DNA of 43,967 nt from Enterobacteriaceae bacterium (lineage in GTDB: Bacteria; Pseudomonadota; Gammaproteobacteria; Enterobacterales; Enterobacteriaceae): assembly GCA_031253755.1 (NCBI GenBank), contig JAIRVT010000101.1, positions 1 to 43,967 of the forward strand, written 5' to 3'. Each line of letters opens with the position of its first letter. Position 1 is the first letter of the stretch. Positions 8,378 to 16,713 of the stretch are shown here, piece by piece. Position numbers and translations under genes: made by a program. Under the pieces are notes generated by a model. The model was not told the origin of the DNA and did not search any database. It worked only from the letters and a program-made list of their open reading frames with translations.

Positions 8378-9679
8378 TTAACTCGCATTAGAAAAGGCTT
8401 GCACAGGTTCGCTGCGCCACTTAATCACATTGGGAAGCAGGGATAAATCAAAGTGATCCTTGCCCAATACCCGGTTTAAAATGCGAGCCGAACGCCACGC
8501 CATTAAGCTCATTTGCGGCTCTGCAATGCCATGGCTGAACATACCGGCATTCACCGCAAATAAATGATGGTCAGCAGGGCCATTCCAATCTAGCGTAAAA
8601 TCAGGGTTCATTTGGTATCTGCCTGCCTGATCGGTATGCAGTTTTGTGGCTAACGGCTCAAGAAAAGCCGGTGCTGTTGGTTGATAACCGGTCGCGAAAA
8701 TAACAACATCACTGTCAATATATTCATTGCCATGATCCAAAAGATGCTGGGTCAGCAAGCGATAACTGTCCTCATGTTGCTGCATATCCAATAATGCCCG
8801 GCTGGGTAGCAACTTGGCCCACGGTGTTTCGCGCAGCACCTCAAATCGGTGGTACATGGCCTGATAGATAGCCAGTAAAGAATCGCTGGTGATGCCGTCA
8901 GACGTCATTTTTTGTTCTTTCAGCATCTGCTGTTTGACTTCAGGCCGGAGACTGTAAAAACTTTCGACATACTCTGGCGTAAAGTATTCATTGGAAAATG
9001 CCGCTTCATCCAGCGCATGATAATTATTGCGCCGGGAGATCCAGTTAAGCTGTTTGGGGCGCCCCCACTCACTACGGAAAATATTGAGGAAAATATCCGC
9101 ACCACTTTGCCCGCCACCCACAATGGAAACACGCTTACCCGTAAGATCCGGATGACGCAACATCATTTCAGCTGCATGGAAACAGTGATCGTTTTGTGTT
9201 TGTACACACGCAGGTAATTTGATTTGTTTACCGATGCCCATACAGATATGGCGGGCAAAATAGTGATGATGGGTTGTTGAAACCTTAAATAACTGTTCCT
9301 GCTCATCAAAAGTGACACTCATGACTTCTTCACCAAATCGTAGGGAGTCTAATTCTTGTGCTGCCCATGCAAGGTAATCACCAAATTCTTCGCGGGAAAC
9401 GGTGCGCTGTTCTGTCGTCAAAAAGCGGTAAAATTTTTTCCTCTTAACCAGATAATTGAGAAAACTAAACGGATTGGTTGGATCGACTGCACTCACCAAG
9501 TCTTTCAAAAAACTGGTCTGCATATGACATTCCGGCAACATAATGCCTGAGTGCCACGAAAAACGTGATGAGCGCTCTAAAAACAGGCTATGGAAATTAG
9601 GAATATGGCGGCTCAACGCCGCGATACTAAGGTTAAAAGGCCCTATTCCAATACCAATGAAATCATAAGGCTGGCTCAT
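8378..9679 (-). CDS. iucD: L-lysine N6-monooxygenase IucD
   Basis: 433 aa. FAD- and NADPH-dependent enzyme that hydroxylates the side-chain nitrogen of lysine, the first step of aerobactin synthesis. FAD motif GIGIGPFNLSIA at residues 8-19; substrate/FAD region HMQTSFLKDLVSAVDPTNPFSF; NADPH motif VGGGQSGAD around residue 190; ATGY motif FATGYQP near 330; and the C-terminal HGIAEPQMSLMAWRSARILN. The ATG overlaps the iucC stop (ATGA, 9676-9679), showing tight coupling. Length is close to the known IucD (about 425-445 aa). Confidence 0.97.
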   Translation of the reverse strand: MSQPYDFIGIGIGPFNLSIAALSRHIPNFHSLFLERSSRFSWHSGIMLPECHMQTSFLKDLVSAVDPTNPFSFLNYLVKRKKFYRFLTTEQRTVSREEFGDYLAWAAQELDSLRFGEEVMSVTFDEQEQLFKVSTTHHHYFARHICMGIGKQIKLPACVQTQNDHCFHAAEMMLRHPDLTGKRVSIVGGGQSGADIFLNIFRSEWGRPKQLNWISRRNNYHALDEAAFSNEYFTPEYVESFYSLRPEVKQQMLKEQKMTSDGITSDSLLAIYQAMYHRFEVLRETPWAKLLPSRALLDMQQHEDSYRLLTQHLLDHGNEYIDSDVVIFATGYQPTAPAFLEPLATKLHTDQAGRYQMNPDFTLDWNGPADHHLFAVNAGMFSHGIAEPQMSLMAWRSARILNRVLGKDHFDLSLLPNVIKWRSEPVQAFSNAS

Positions 9680-11511
9680 CGTTCAAATTCCTTGTGAGCA
9701 ATAAAGAGAGGGTTAGCGAGATCCTGACTATATTCCGGTAGCATACGGTTGCCGCCGTCATGGTCGGAATACATCAGTTTTACCGGATTCAATATCACGC
9801 GAATGATTTGTGGCTTGAATAAATCGAATAGTGCAAAACGCTCATTCATAGCCGGGTGCTGCTGTCGCTGTTTTTGCATGTAGCGCTGTAATACTTCCGC
9901 CAGAATTTGGTAAAACCGCACTTCACTCATACCGTATTTTTCCAACAGCGGAGAAATAAATCGCAGGACAGTCACAAAATGACCGGTTTGTAAATCGTGA
10001 ATAAGATAATCGGCCGATAGACGTACCGTGACGTCTTTTACCCGTTGAGGTAACGAAGCCGCTTCCGGGAAATTCTGATCGATTAAACGCATATCCCCCT
10101 GAAAATCTTTTAACAATATTCTCTGCGGTACGTTATTTTTCATCACCAAAGTAATGTTCTGCCCATGTGCGATCAGTGATACACCGTAGCGACACATCAG
10201 GTGATAGAAAGGAATGATGACAGCCTGAAACATTTGCTGTAACCAATTTTCTATGCTCAGCCCGGAACGTTCTATATAGGCCATAATCAGCGGAACGCCG
10301 TTGTTATCACTTTCCATCAGCGTCGCCATTAAAATCGCCTGCTCTTCTGCCTGCAAATAACACGCGGGATTTTCACGCCAGATAACGCCCAGCATTTCCT
10401 GATAGCGGTATGGCGCTTTAGCAAGCCGGGCATAGGCAGGATGCGCCATGTAGCCCGCTGCGGGTTCACCGAGGATCTGTGCGCCGCTGGATTGTAAAAC
10501 CGAGTCTTGAGCAAATTGTTGCTGTAACCAGTGTGAGGCCGCAGGGCCTGCGCTGATATATTTGCCCGGAATGCCGCGATAACAGGACGTGTTATAAATC
10601 GTCAATGGCAGTTTGATATCAAATGCAACTCTGCGGCTGACATTGGTTAAAGTACGTAACGATTGCTGAGCGAGATAATCGTCACCGAATTCCCCCAGTT
10701 CAACCAAATCGCCACAAGCCAGTTGAGGCAGGAAATGCAGCGCAATTTTTTGCTGCCATTGCCACGGATGCAGCGGTAATGGCAGCCAGTCATCCGTCAG
10801 TTTGAGTTCATGCCAGCGTTGGTTAAAGCGCTGGCGTTCAACGGAATTCATGGTGCTCGCCAAAAGTGCATCGAGTGAGCAGGCATCATCCATACACCAA
10901 ACAAACACATTCCGTTTAACCGCGACCCAGTGCAGCCGGAAGCGGTTCTGATATTCCGGCGCATAGCGATGCAAAGCCTCTAAACCCCAGCCACGGCGGC
11001 CTTTGTTGAAAATAAATTTAGGATGGGCAGAAAGCAGGCATTGAAGCTTAACAGGATCAAGTTCAATCAGTTCCTGAGCACTCATATGACGGCGGGCAGA
11101 CAATAACCGGAGATCCCCGCGCAAGGTGGCGTACAGATCTTCCATATGTTCTGCAACCTGTGCATCACTCATACCCAGTACCTGCGCAAGCTGACGTAAT
11201 GTATGGTCAGCGGCTAACGGTTCATGCTTATTTGTCAATAAATCGGTACTTGTCAATAAATCGGCACTTACCAATGAATCAGGATCAATGACAAGCCAGC
11301 CCCAAATGCTGCGTTTGGCGGAAAAAGTATAGCTAACCTCTCCCAACCGGATGTACCAATGTGCGCCGGTAAACCCGGCATTCAGCGTGCGCTCATATTC
11401 CAATTCGGCTAAAATTTTGGCGATCATCCGACGATTGACATATTCCCAATCCGCATACGATTCGTTGAACGATCCACTGAATGAACCATGAAAATCACCT
11501 GACTGTTTCAT
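9676..11511 (-). CDS. iucC: Aerobactin synthetase IucC
   Basis: 611 aa, NIS (NRPS-independent siderophore) synthetase of the IucA/IucC fold with a C-terminal FhuF-like/iron-transporter domain. It joins the second N6-acetyl-N6-hydroxylysine to the citryl intermediate made by IucA, finishing aerobactin. Motifs: LSAHPKFIFNKGRRGWG, LPLPLHPWQWQQKIA, IKLPLTIYNTSCYRGIPGKY, ILGEPAAGYMAHPAYARL and IAHGQNITLVMK. The N-terminus has about ten extra residues ahead of ADWEYVNRRMIAKILAELEYE. A repeat-coded stretch, LVSADLLTSTDLLTNKH, is inserted near residue 80. The start overlaps the iucB stop by 4 bases. Confidence 0.97.
   Translation of the reverse strand: MKQSGDFHGSFSGSFNESYADWEYVNRRMIAKILAELEYERTLNAGFTGAHWYIRLGEVSYTFSAKRSIWGWLVIDPDSLVSADLLTSTDLLTNKHEPLAADHTLRQLAQVLGMSDAQVAEHMEDLYATLRGDLRLLSARRHMSAQELIELDPVKLQCLLSAHPKFIFNKGRRGWGLEALHRYAPEYQNRFRLHWVAVKRNVFVWCMDDACSLDALLASTMNSVERQRFNQRWHELKLTDDWLPLPLHPWQWQQKIALHFLPQLACGDLVELGEFGDDYLAQQSLRTLTNVSRRVAFDIKLPLTIYNTSCYRGIPGKYISAGPAASHWLQQQFAQDSVLQSSGAQILGEPAAGYMAHPAYARLAKAPYRYQEMLGVIWRENPACYLQAEEQAILMATLMESDNNGVPLIMAYIERSGLSIENWLQQMFQAVIIPFYHLMCRYGVSLIAHGQNITLVMKNNVPQRILLKDFQGDMRLIDQNFPEAASLPQRVKDVTVRLSADYLIHDLQTGHFVTVLRFISPLLEKYGMSEVRFYQILAEVLQRYMQKQRQQHPAMNERFALFDLFKPQIIRVILNPVKLMYSDHDGGNRMLPEYSQDLANPLFIAHKEFER
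11232..11285. repeat. Three 18-bp tandem units inside iucC
   Basis: TTGTCAATAAATCGGTAC (11232-11249) is followed by TTGTCAATAAATCGGCAC (one mismatch) and a more diverged third unit to 11285. Being 18 bp, it keeps frame and encodes (S)TDLLT / SADLL repeats absent from the IucC proteins I recall. Confidence 0.85.
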
Positions 11512-12518
11512 ACGCCCTCCTCACGAATCCCGGTGAATTGACGAAAGAAGTCATTGCGCTGATTCATGATGAGGCGCGAACGCTTGTGGGGAAATTCAAA
11601 CTCTTTGATGGTGTGATAGCCCGCTGCCGGTAAGTGACGGAACAGGCGTTGGTTATCGCACCGAGGCTCCGCCACAATACGTGTGGTGCGTGCCTCATCC
11701 AGATACAGATAGTGTGTGAGACCACGTAACCAACTGCGTATATATTGCGCACCGCGCCATTGTTCCTCTCCCACCAGCATATGCAGGCCGCGATCAAAGG
11801 GTTGCCAACGATAATGGCGGCCAATACGGTCTTCTGCTGCCCAGTACACTTCGAAATAGCCAAATGGCTGATCATCAAAACAACCCAGCAAGGGATAGCA
11901 GTAACGGGAATCAAGCTGGCGCAATAAATAGGCTTCCTGCTCCTGCTGAGAACCTGACATTTCCCAAAATGCGCTGACACGCGGGGTATTCATCCAGCGG
12001 GTGAATTGTTCTGCATCCTGAGAAACATCCGGCAGCCGGAAACTCAGCCAATGTTTTATCTGTGGATCATAACGGCGGTAAACCTCACCCTCTGGCCTTG
12101 CCGGACGAACCGGCAGCCATAAATGCCGCTCTGCATCGTAAAACGTTTGGTGATCGTCCGTATGGCGATCGTCCGTATGGTGATCGCCGCTGGATTGAGA
12201 AGAACCAGAAGCATCCGTCAGCCATAGCGGTAGCTGGTAGAAAGTTTCCCGCGCCAGATAATCGCTTTGCGCCAGTATGAAGAGTGTTTGAGCCTGTGGT
12301 TCGTGACGCCATTCATGATAAGGCAAGGCGATGCCGCTTAACTGTGGCGCCATCATCAGCAGCTGATCCAGCGCCTGTACCAGCCAGCTTTCAGGCAACG
12401 GGCCAACGCCGTGCAGAATTGCGCTGCTGTCCAGCCCCAGACTCAGTGGCAGATCTTGTTGCAATCTCTCACAGTGAAAACCATTAAACCCGTGCCTAAG
12501 TTTGGCTTGCGACATCAT
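11508..12518 (-). CDS. iucB: N6-hydroxylysine O-acetyltransferase IucB
   Basis: 336 aa from ATG 12518 (AAGG 7 bases upstream); ATG 12515 is the close alternative and aligns with the E. coli MSKAN start. A GNAT-fold enzyme that transfers acetyl from acetyl-CoA to N6-hydroxylysine to give the hydroxamate. Matches: PEGEVYRRYDPQIKHWLSFR, QFTRWMNTPRVSAFWE, GCFDDQPFGYFEVYWAAEDRIGRHY, GLHMLVGEEQWRGAQY and KEFEFPHKRSRLIM. It is about 20 residues longer than E. coli IucB because of a His/Asp-rich insertion (SGDHHTDDRHTDDHQT) at about 107-122 encoded by 15-bp repeats. Overlaps both neighbours. Confidence 0.96.
   Translation of the reverse strand: MMSQAKLRHGFNGFHCERLQQDLPLSLGLDSSAILHGVGPLPESWLVQALDQLLMMAPQLSGIALPYHEWRHEPQAQTLFILAQSDYLARETFYQLPLWLTDASGSSQSSGDHHTDDRHTDDHQTFYDAERHLWLPVRPARPEGEVYRRYDPQIKHWLSFRLPDVSQDAEQFTRWMNTPRVSAFWEMSGSQQEQEAYLLRQLDSRYCYPLLGCFDDQPFGYFEVYWAAEDRIGRHYRWQPFDRGLHMLVGEEQWRGAQYIRSWLRGLTHYLYLDEARTTRIVAEPRCDNQRLFRHLPAAGYHTIKEFEFPHKRSRLIMNQRNDFFRQFTGIREEGV
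12151..12195. repeat. 15-bp tandem units inside iucB
   Basis: TGATCGTCCGTATGG (12151-12165) is followed by the same unit with one change (12166-12180) and a decayed third copy. It encodes the repeated DDRHT/DDHQT insertion in IucB, outside the conserved GNAT core. Confidence 0.88.
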
Positions 12519-14440
12519 TGGGCCACCTTTAAATCTGTTTTTTTGCAATCAGAAGTTTTGCGATCAGAAGTTTTGCGGTCAAAAGTTTCGCCCTTGAACG
12601 GATTGGCAAAGTCGAAATAAATCAGGGCGGGATCAACGATGGTGTTTTCATTATGATCGTGCAGATAACAAAAGAAATTGCCTTTGCAGTTCCAGTGGAG
12701 ACTATCGAGAACATAATCCAGACAGCGGGTATTTTTAGCCGTTATCCGTAAGCGTGCGAGCGCATCGCGTACCCGCGCCATCAGGTTTTCTTCCCGATCA
12801 AAGCCCGCCGCCCCCATCGCAGCGGTCACGGCCAGTGTTGAATTTACCAGCAAATAATAGGGGAAATAGCGCAGTAATTGGCGTTCGGTGAAACAGTTTT
12901 CGGCATTAGTTTCACCAATTTCCTCCAGCCATAATCTGGCACTTTCGGTAAAACCACTGCCCTGACAATCCCGGTATAGCAGGCCAACCGGTAAATCCTG
13001 ATCCATTTCCAGTAGAATATTTTGCTGATGGGCTAACAACACCAGACCGTAATCCGCTTCGGCACTGAACAACGGCAGCAGCACATGATGGCAGTACGCA
13101 TCCAGCCAACGATAAGCCGCTTGTGTCAAAGATAAGTTAAGACGAGTACTCAAGCGCCGCACCGAGGCAGCCAGCAAGCTGTCGCCACCATCGGGTGCGG
13201 CCTGTGTTAACGTCACAAGGACGTTGGTTTGCGTTTGTGGACAATCAAACAGTAAGTTGACGCGAAATACCATCAGGCTTTCATCATGGATCACACCTTC
13301 CGCATCACGCAAACCGGCCCAGCCATCTTCCTGCATCACGCGCATGGATGGATAACGGGTTTGTAATTCCTGCCAGCGCGGAGTCTGCGCTAACTTCGCC
13401 AATCTGATACCCCGTTTTACCTCTTTCACAGACAGGGTTCTGATGGAGTTGGTCAGGCGGATACTGAGCGAAAACTTGATCATATCCTGATTGGTTTCGT
13501 TATAGAGCGAACGTGAGGAGCTGGTGGGTTTCCACTGCACTCCCGCTTCACCTAAATCCTGTAAATGGCCGTCCTGTATCAGCGCCTGAACCCAATCTTG
13601 CTCCAGCAGATAATCCGCCTGCCACGGGTGCATTGGAATCACCCAGATATCGTCGGAAAAGTGCTTGAGTAAATGCGGTGCACTTTCAGCCGTGAAGCGC
13701 TCTAAACGCTGTTTTAACGTCAGACTCAGGTTTTCTCCATAAACGTAAGTCTGCTCGACGGCAAACCAGCGTAGCGGAAAACTGGCGGCAAAATCAGGCA
13801 GGTAACGCCGGGCTTGCAGGCTATCGAAAGGTTCGTGGGATTTTGGCGCGGGATGGAAAGCGTGTCCGGCTAACAGACCCTGCTCTGCTTGGACAAAATT
13901 TAGCGGCTTGTCACGCAGGTGCGGCCAATCAGGACGAGCGTTGATGGCCTGCCGGGTATTGTCATGACTTTCCAGTACCCGACGATAAAAACTGGCGATC
14001 GTGTCGTCTGATAACGTGTTATTTAACTGTCTATTTTTTAAAGAATTATTTTCCAATAAACTATTTTCTAATAACAGACGCACAAATTGCCCCATCTTTA
14101 ACATGTGATATGCGGCATCATTTTCGTGTTTATTATTTATATGTTTATTATTTCCTTGATAACAATTTTTCTGATAAACATAGGCAGGAAACCAGTATTG
14201 GTGATGCTGTGTTGGTGAAATATAGCGCAAAACAACCCGAATCGATTGCTGTTCAGCGAGCGGAATGACTAATTGTGAATAAGGAAAATCCAGAGTCGCA
14301 GGCAGGATTTCCCAATTTTTCGTTTCACGAATCAATGAGTTAACAAAACACTGTGCGGCAACATCCGTTTTGAAGTGACTCTCCTGCGGGTAAACCGACC
14401 GGAGGTGATTAGAATCTAGACATATCGGTTGTGTAGACAT
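12515..14440 (-). CDS. iucA: Aerobactin/citryl NIS synthetase IucA
   Basis: 641 aa from ATG 14440; an in-frame TTG at 14449 would add three residues, and neither has a clear ribosome site. NIS synthetase that condenses N6-acetyl-N6-hydroxylysine with a prochiral carboxyl of citrate. Motifs: EQGLLAGHAFHPAPKS, VIPMHPWQADY, KFSLSIRLTNSIRTLSVKEVKRG, RVMQEDGWAGLRDAEG, GGDSLLAASVRRLSTRLNLS, VLLAHQQNILLEM and the C-terminal NCKGNFFCYLHDHNENTIVDP. Two low-complexity insertions occur at about residues 95-135 (NNKH repeats, then LLENSLLENNSLKN), plus a repeated tail (RKTSDRKTSDCKKTD) after the conserved end, all coded by 15-bp tandem units. First gene of the operon, divergent from the ShiF-like gene. 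Confidence 0.97.
   Translation of the reverse strand: MSTQPICLDSNHLRSVYPQESHFKTDVAAQCFVNSLIRETKNWEILPATLDFPYSQLVIPLAEQQSIRVVLRYISPTQHHQYWFPAYVYQKNCYQGNNKHINNKHENDAAYHMLKMGQFVRLLLENSLLENNSLKNRQLNNTLSDDTIASFYRRVLESHDNTRQAINARPDWPHLRDKPLNFVQAEQGLLAGHAFHPAPKSHEPFDSLQARRYLPDFAASFPLRWFAVEQTYVYGENLSLTLKQRLERFTAESAPHLLKHFSDDIWVIPMHPWQADYLLEQDWVQALIQDGHLQDLGEAGVQWKPTSSSRSLYNETNQDMIKFSLSIRLTNSIRTLSVKEVKRGIRLAKLAQTPRWQELQTRYPSMRVMQEDGWAGLRDAEGVIHDESLMVFRVNLLFDCPQTQTNVLVTLTQAAPDGGDSLLAASVRRLSTRLNLSLTQAAYRWLDAYCHHVLLPLFSAEADYGLVLLAHQQNILLEMDQDLPVGLLYRDCQGSGFTESARLWLEEIGETNAENCFTERQLLRYFPYYLLVNSTLAVTAAMGAAGFDREENLMARVRDALARLRITAKNTRCLDYVLDSLHWNCKGNFFCYLHDHNENTIVDPALIYFDFANPFKGETFDRKTSDRKTSDCKKTDLKVAQ
12541..12585. 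repeat. 15-bp tandem units at the 3' end of iucA
   Basis: Three near-identical units beginning TTTTGCAATCAGAAG (12541, 12556, 12571), with a fourth partial unit after 12586. In frame they encode the DRKTSDRKTSDCKKTD tail of IucA that is not part of the enzyme family. Confidence 0.9.
14126..14155. repeat. 15-bp tandem duplication within iucA
   Basis: GTGTTTATTATTTAT (14126-14140) is followed by ATGTTTATTATTTCC (14141-14155), encoding the NNKHINNKHEN stretch. A similar pair of 15-bp units around 14046-14075 encodes the LLENSLLENNS stretch. Both fall in a poorly conserved part of the N-terminal half. Confidence 0.82.
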
Positions 14441-14462
14441 TGGATTCAAATTTATCGTTGTT

Positions 14463-14493
14463 GATAATAATTCTCAAAATGATATTCATTTGA
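14463..14493. promoter_or_regulatory. Overlapping Fur-box-like sites between iucA and shiF-like gene
   Basis: GATAATAATTCTCAAAATG (14463-14481) matches 13 of 19 positions of the Fur consensus GATAATGATAATCATTATC. CAAAATGATATTCATTTGA (14475-14493) also matches 13 of 19 and contains the perfect palindrome AATGATATTCATT (14478-14490). Two overlapping sites in the 130-bp divergent promoter region would let iron-loaded Fur repress both the synthesis/receptor operon and the export/import operon. Consensus from general knowledge; matches counted by eye. Confidence 0.75.
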
Positions 14494-14570
14494 TTTATTA
14501 TGTAAAGAGTTTTGTGTATTATGCTCACAATTTATAAATAACCACTTTCTTTTAACAACATAAAATTAAT

Positions 14571-15785
14571 ATGCGGGTTAAGCCTTATTTCTTTGCGAAT
14601 CAAAGCCAAACATCATCCAATTGGTCACTCGCCTTTTGTGCTGGTTTATTGGGCATTGGGCAGAATGGCTTACTGGTTGCACTGCCTGTGCTGGTGGAAA
14701 TGACGCCTCTCTCTTTATCTGTTTGGGCCGGGTTACTGACACTCGGCTCCATGCTTTTTTTGGTGGGATCACCATTTTGGGGTAGGCAAACGGAAATTTA
14801 TGGCAGTAAGTTTGTCGTACTGGCAGCGCTATCAGGGTATTTGCTGAGTTTCATCATCATGGCACTGACGGTGTGGGGTATGGCTGTCGGCGAGCTTTCT
14901 ACACCAATCGGCTTAAGTTTACTGATTATCGCCCGAATTATTTATGGCCTGACCGTATCCGGCATGGTGCCCGCCTGCCAGACATGGGCGTTACAGCGAG
15001 CAGGAACAGCACGGCGAATGGCAGCACTGGCAACCATCAGCTCAGGTTTAAGTTGTGGCCGTTTGCTGGGGCCAATGTGCGCAGCATCCGTACTGGCATT
15101 GCACCCACTGGCACCCTTATGGCTGATGGCAATCGCCCCACTGATTGCCATGCTGGTGATTATCAAGGAATCCAGCCCACCTCCTTTGGCTCAGGAAATT
15201 CAGCAAAAAAACCAGCTTCACTGGGGCATCACTCCTTATTTGTTATGTGCGGTTCTGCTCGCTGCCTCTGTGAGTTTGATGCAGCTTGGTTTAGCGCCTC
15301 GCTTATCCCTGTTATTCGGTGTGCAAACTGCGATCATCAGCCGCCATGTGGCGATTTTGCTGAGTGTATCGGCAGTCGCAACCCTGCTTGCTCAGTTCCT
15401 GATTATTCGCCCGCAAAAACTCACGGCACTGCAATTGTTGCTTTGCGCCAGTGTCGTGATGGTATCGGGCTTGTCGTTAATGTCCATTCAGCATATTGCG
15501 CTGTTTTATCTGGGATGTGCCCTGACTGCATTTGGGTCAGCAATGGCGACACCCGGCTATCAACTTTTATTGAATGAGCGTTTCTCGACCGGTAAAAGTG
15601 CAGGGTTTATTTCCACCAGCCATACGCTTGGGTATGGAATGAGCGCGTTAGCCGTTCCGGTTATCGCTGCATGGTATGGCGAGTCTCAATTGATCATGGC
15701 ATCACTGGCTTCAGCGGTTTTATTGGGCGCGATTGCAGGATGCCTATGGCATTTTTCGCACAGAAGAATCAGCAACAAAATGTAG
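14571..15785 (+). CDS. shiF: MFS transporter, ShiF-like putative aerobactin exporter
   Basis: 404 aa, about 12 hydrophobic helices of the major facilitator superfamily. An acidic/aromatic FWGRQTEIYGSKFVV loop after helix 2 serves as the MFS A-like motif. Placed head-to-head with iucA, the same place shiF occupies in aerobactin islands of Shigella and pColV, where it is linked to aerobactin output. It begins a plus-strand operon with a SIP-type reductase 19 bases later and fhuCDB. The start at 14571 has only a poor ribosome site. The gene-level name rests on position and family; substrate is inferred. Confidence 0.82.
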   Translation: MRVKPYFFANQSQTSSNWSLAFCAGLLGIGQNGLLVALPVLVEMTPLSLSVWAGLLTLGSMLFLVGSPFWGRQTEIYGSKFVVLAALSGYLLSFIIMALTVWGMAVGELSTPIGLSLLIIARIIYGLTVSGMVPACQTWALQRAGTARRMAALATISSGLSCGRLLGPMCAASVLALHPLAPLWLMAIAPLIAMLVIIKESSPPPLAQEIQQKNQLHWGITPYLLCAVLLAASVSLMQLGLAPRLSLLFGVQTAIISRHVAILLSVSAVATLLAQFLIIRPQKLTALQLLLCASVVMVSGLSLMSIQHIALFYLGCALTAFGSAMATPGYQLLLNERFSTGKSAGFISTSHTLGYGMSALAVPVIAAWYGESQLIMASLASAVLLGAIAGCLWHFSHRRISNKM

Positions 15786-15804
15786 ATGTTTGGGAGAGAT
15801 GATT

Positions 15805-16713
15805 ATGTCTTCAGGTTACGGTATTTTTGATTTGTACCTCAAAGAACAAATTGTGATATCACCCTCAATATTGCGCTGTGTTTTTCGGGGGCCAGAGGTA
15901 CATCAAATGCAACGTTATGCACCGGATCAGCGCATCAAACTACTGTTTCCTACTTCGGATAGTCTCAGGTTGAAGCCAGAGAGCGGAAACAACTGGCATC
16001 GTGATTATCTGTCCATGCCTAGAGAGCAACGGCCACTGATGAGAACGTATACCATCAGAGCGTTGCGGAATGCGCAGCAGGAGATGGATGTGGAATTTGT
16101 GCTGCATGGTCATAACAGCCCGGTATCGAATTGGTTATCCCGCGCCAACACCGGAGAACTGTTGCAGGTTATTGCGCCGAAAGGAAAATCTCAGGCAGCT
16201 CTGGAAGGGTGCGAATGGAAACCCTCTCCTCAGGTCCGGCAATCACTTCTGATTGCGGATGAAACCGCACTGCCCGCCGCATTGGGAATACTTGAGCAAT
16301 TGGCACGACAGGATAATCCGCCTCAGGTACAGGCATTTTTTGAGGTGCCGACAGCCGCGGATTGCATCAATGTAGCGCAATTTACCTTTGCTGATGTTTT
16401 TTGGCTTCCCAGAGAGGAGAAATATCATTACGGTGAAAGGCTACTGGAATCTGTCCGCCAACATGCGGTTATTCCTGAATCAGCGTGTATGCAGGTTCAA
16501 CCTGTCATTGAAACGGATTCGCCAGAGGAACAATTATGGGAGCGGGCAGAAAAAGAAAATAATACGCACCATTTTTATGCCTGGATAGCGGCCGAATCCT
16601 CCTCAGTCAAAAAACTGCGCCATTATTTCATCCTTGAGCGGCATCTGGATCGTCACACTGTTAACTTCATGGCGTATTGGTCTAAATCTTCATCCAGAGG
16701 AAACAAGGTTTGA
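15805..16713 (+). CDS. Siderophore-interacting protein (SIP/ViuB-type ferric reductase)
   Basis: 302 aa from ATG 15805, chosen because GGGAG ends 8-9 bases upstream; ATG 15799 lies directly on the ribosome site. The flavin-binding RTYTIRALR motif (about residues 81-89) is followed by FVLHGHNSPVSNWLSRANTGE and a G-K-rich loop, as in the SIP family (ViuB, YqjH) of NAD(P)H/FAD enzymes that reduce ferric siderophores in the cytoplasm and free the iron. C-terminal FYAWIAAESS...LR matches the family end. In this operon the substrate is most likely ferric aerobactin brought in by FhuBCD. Its stop overlaps the TTG start of fhuC. Confidence 0.88.
   Translation: MSSGYGIFDLYLKEQIVISPSILRCVFRGPEVHQMQRYAPDQRIKLLFPTSDSLRLKPESGNNWHRDYLSMPREQRPLMRTYTIRALRNAQQEMDVEFVLHGHNSPVSNWLSRANTGELLQVIAPKGKSQAALEGCEWKPSPQVRQSLLIADETALPAALGILEQLARQDNPPQVQAFFEVPTAADCINVAQFTFADVFWLPREEKYHYGERLLESVRQHAVIPESACMQVQPVIETDSPEEQLWERAEKENNTHHFYAWIAAESSSVKKLRHYFILERHLDRHTVNFMAYWSKSSSRGNKV

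Noticed and set aside
12085-12312. 75-aa minus-strand frame rich in SPYGR repeats
   Set aside because: The repeats are just the 15-bp iucB tandem units read in another frame.
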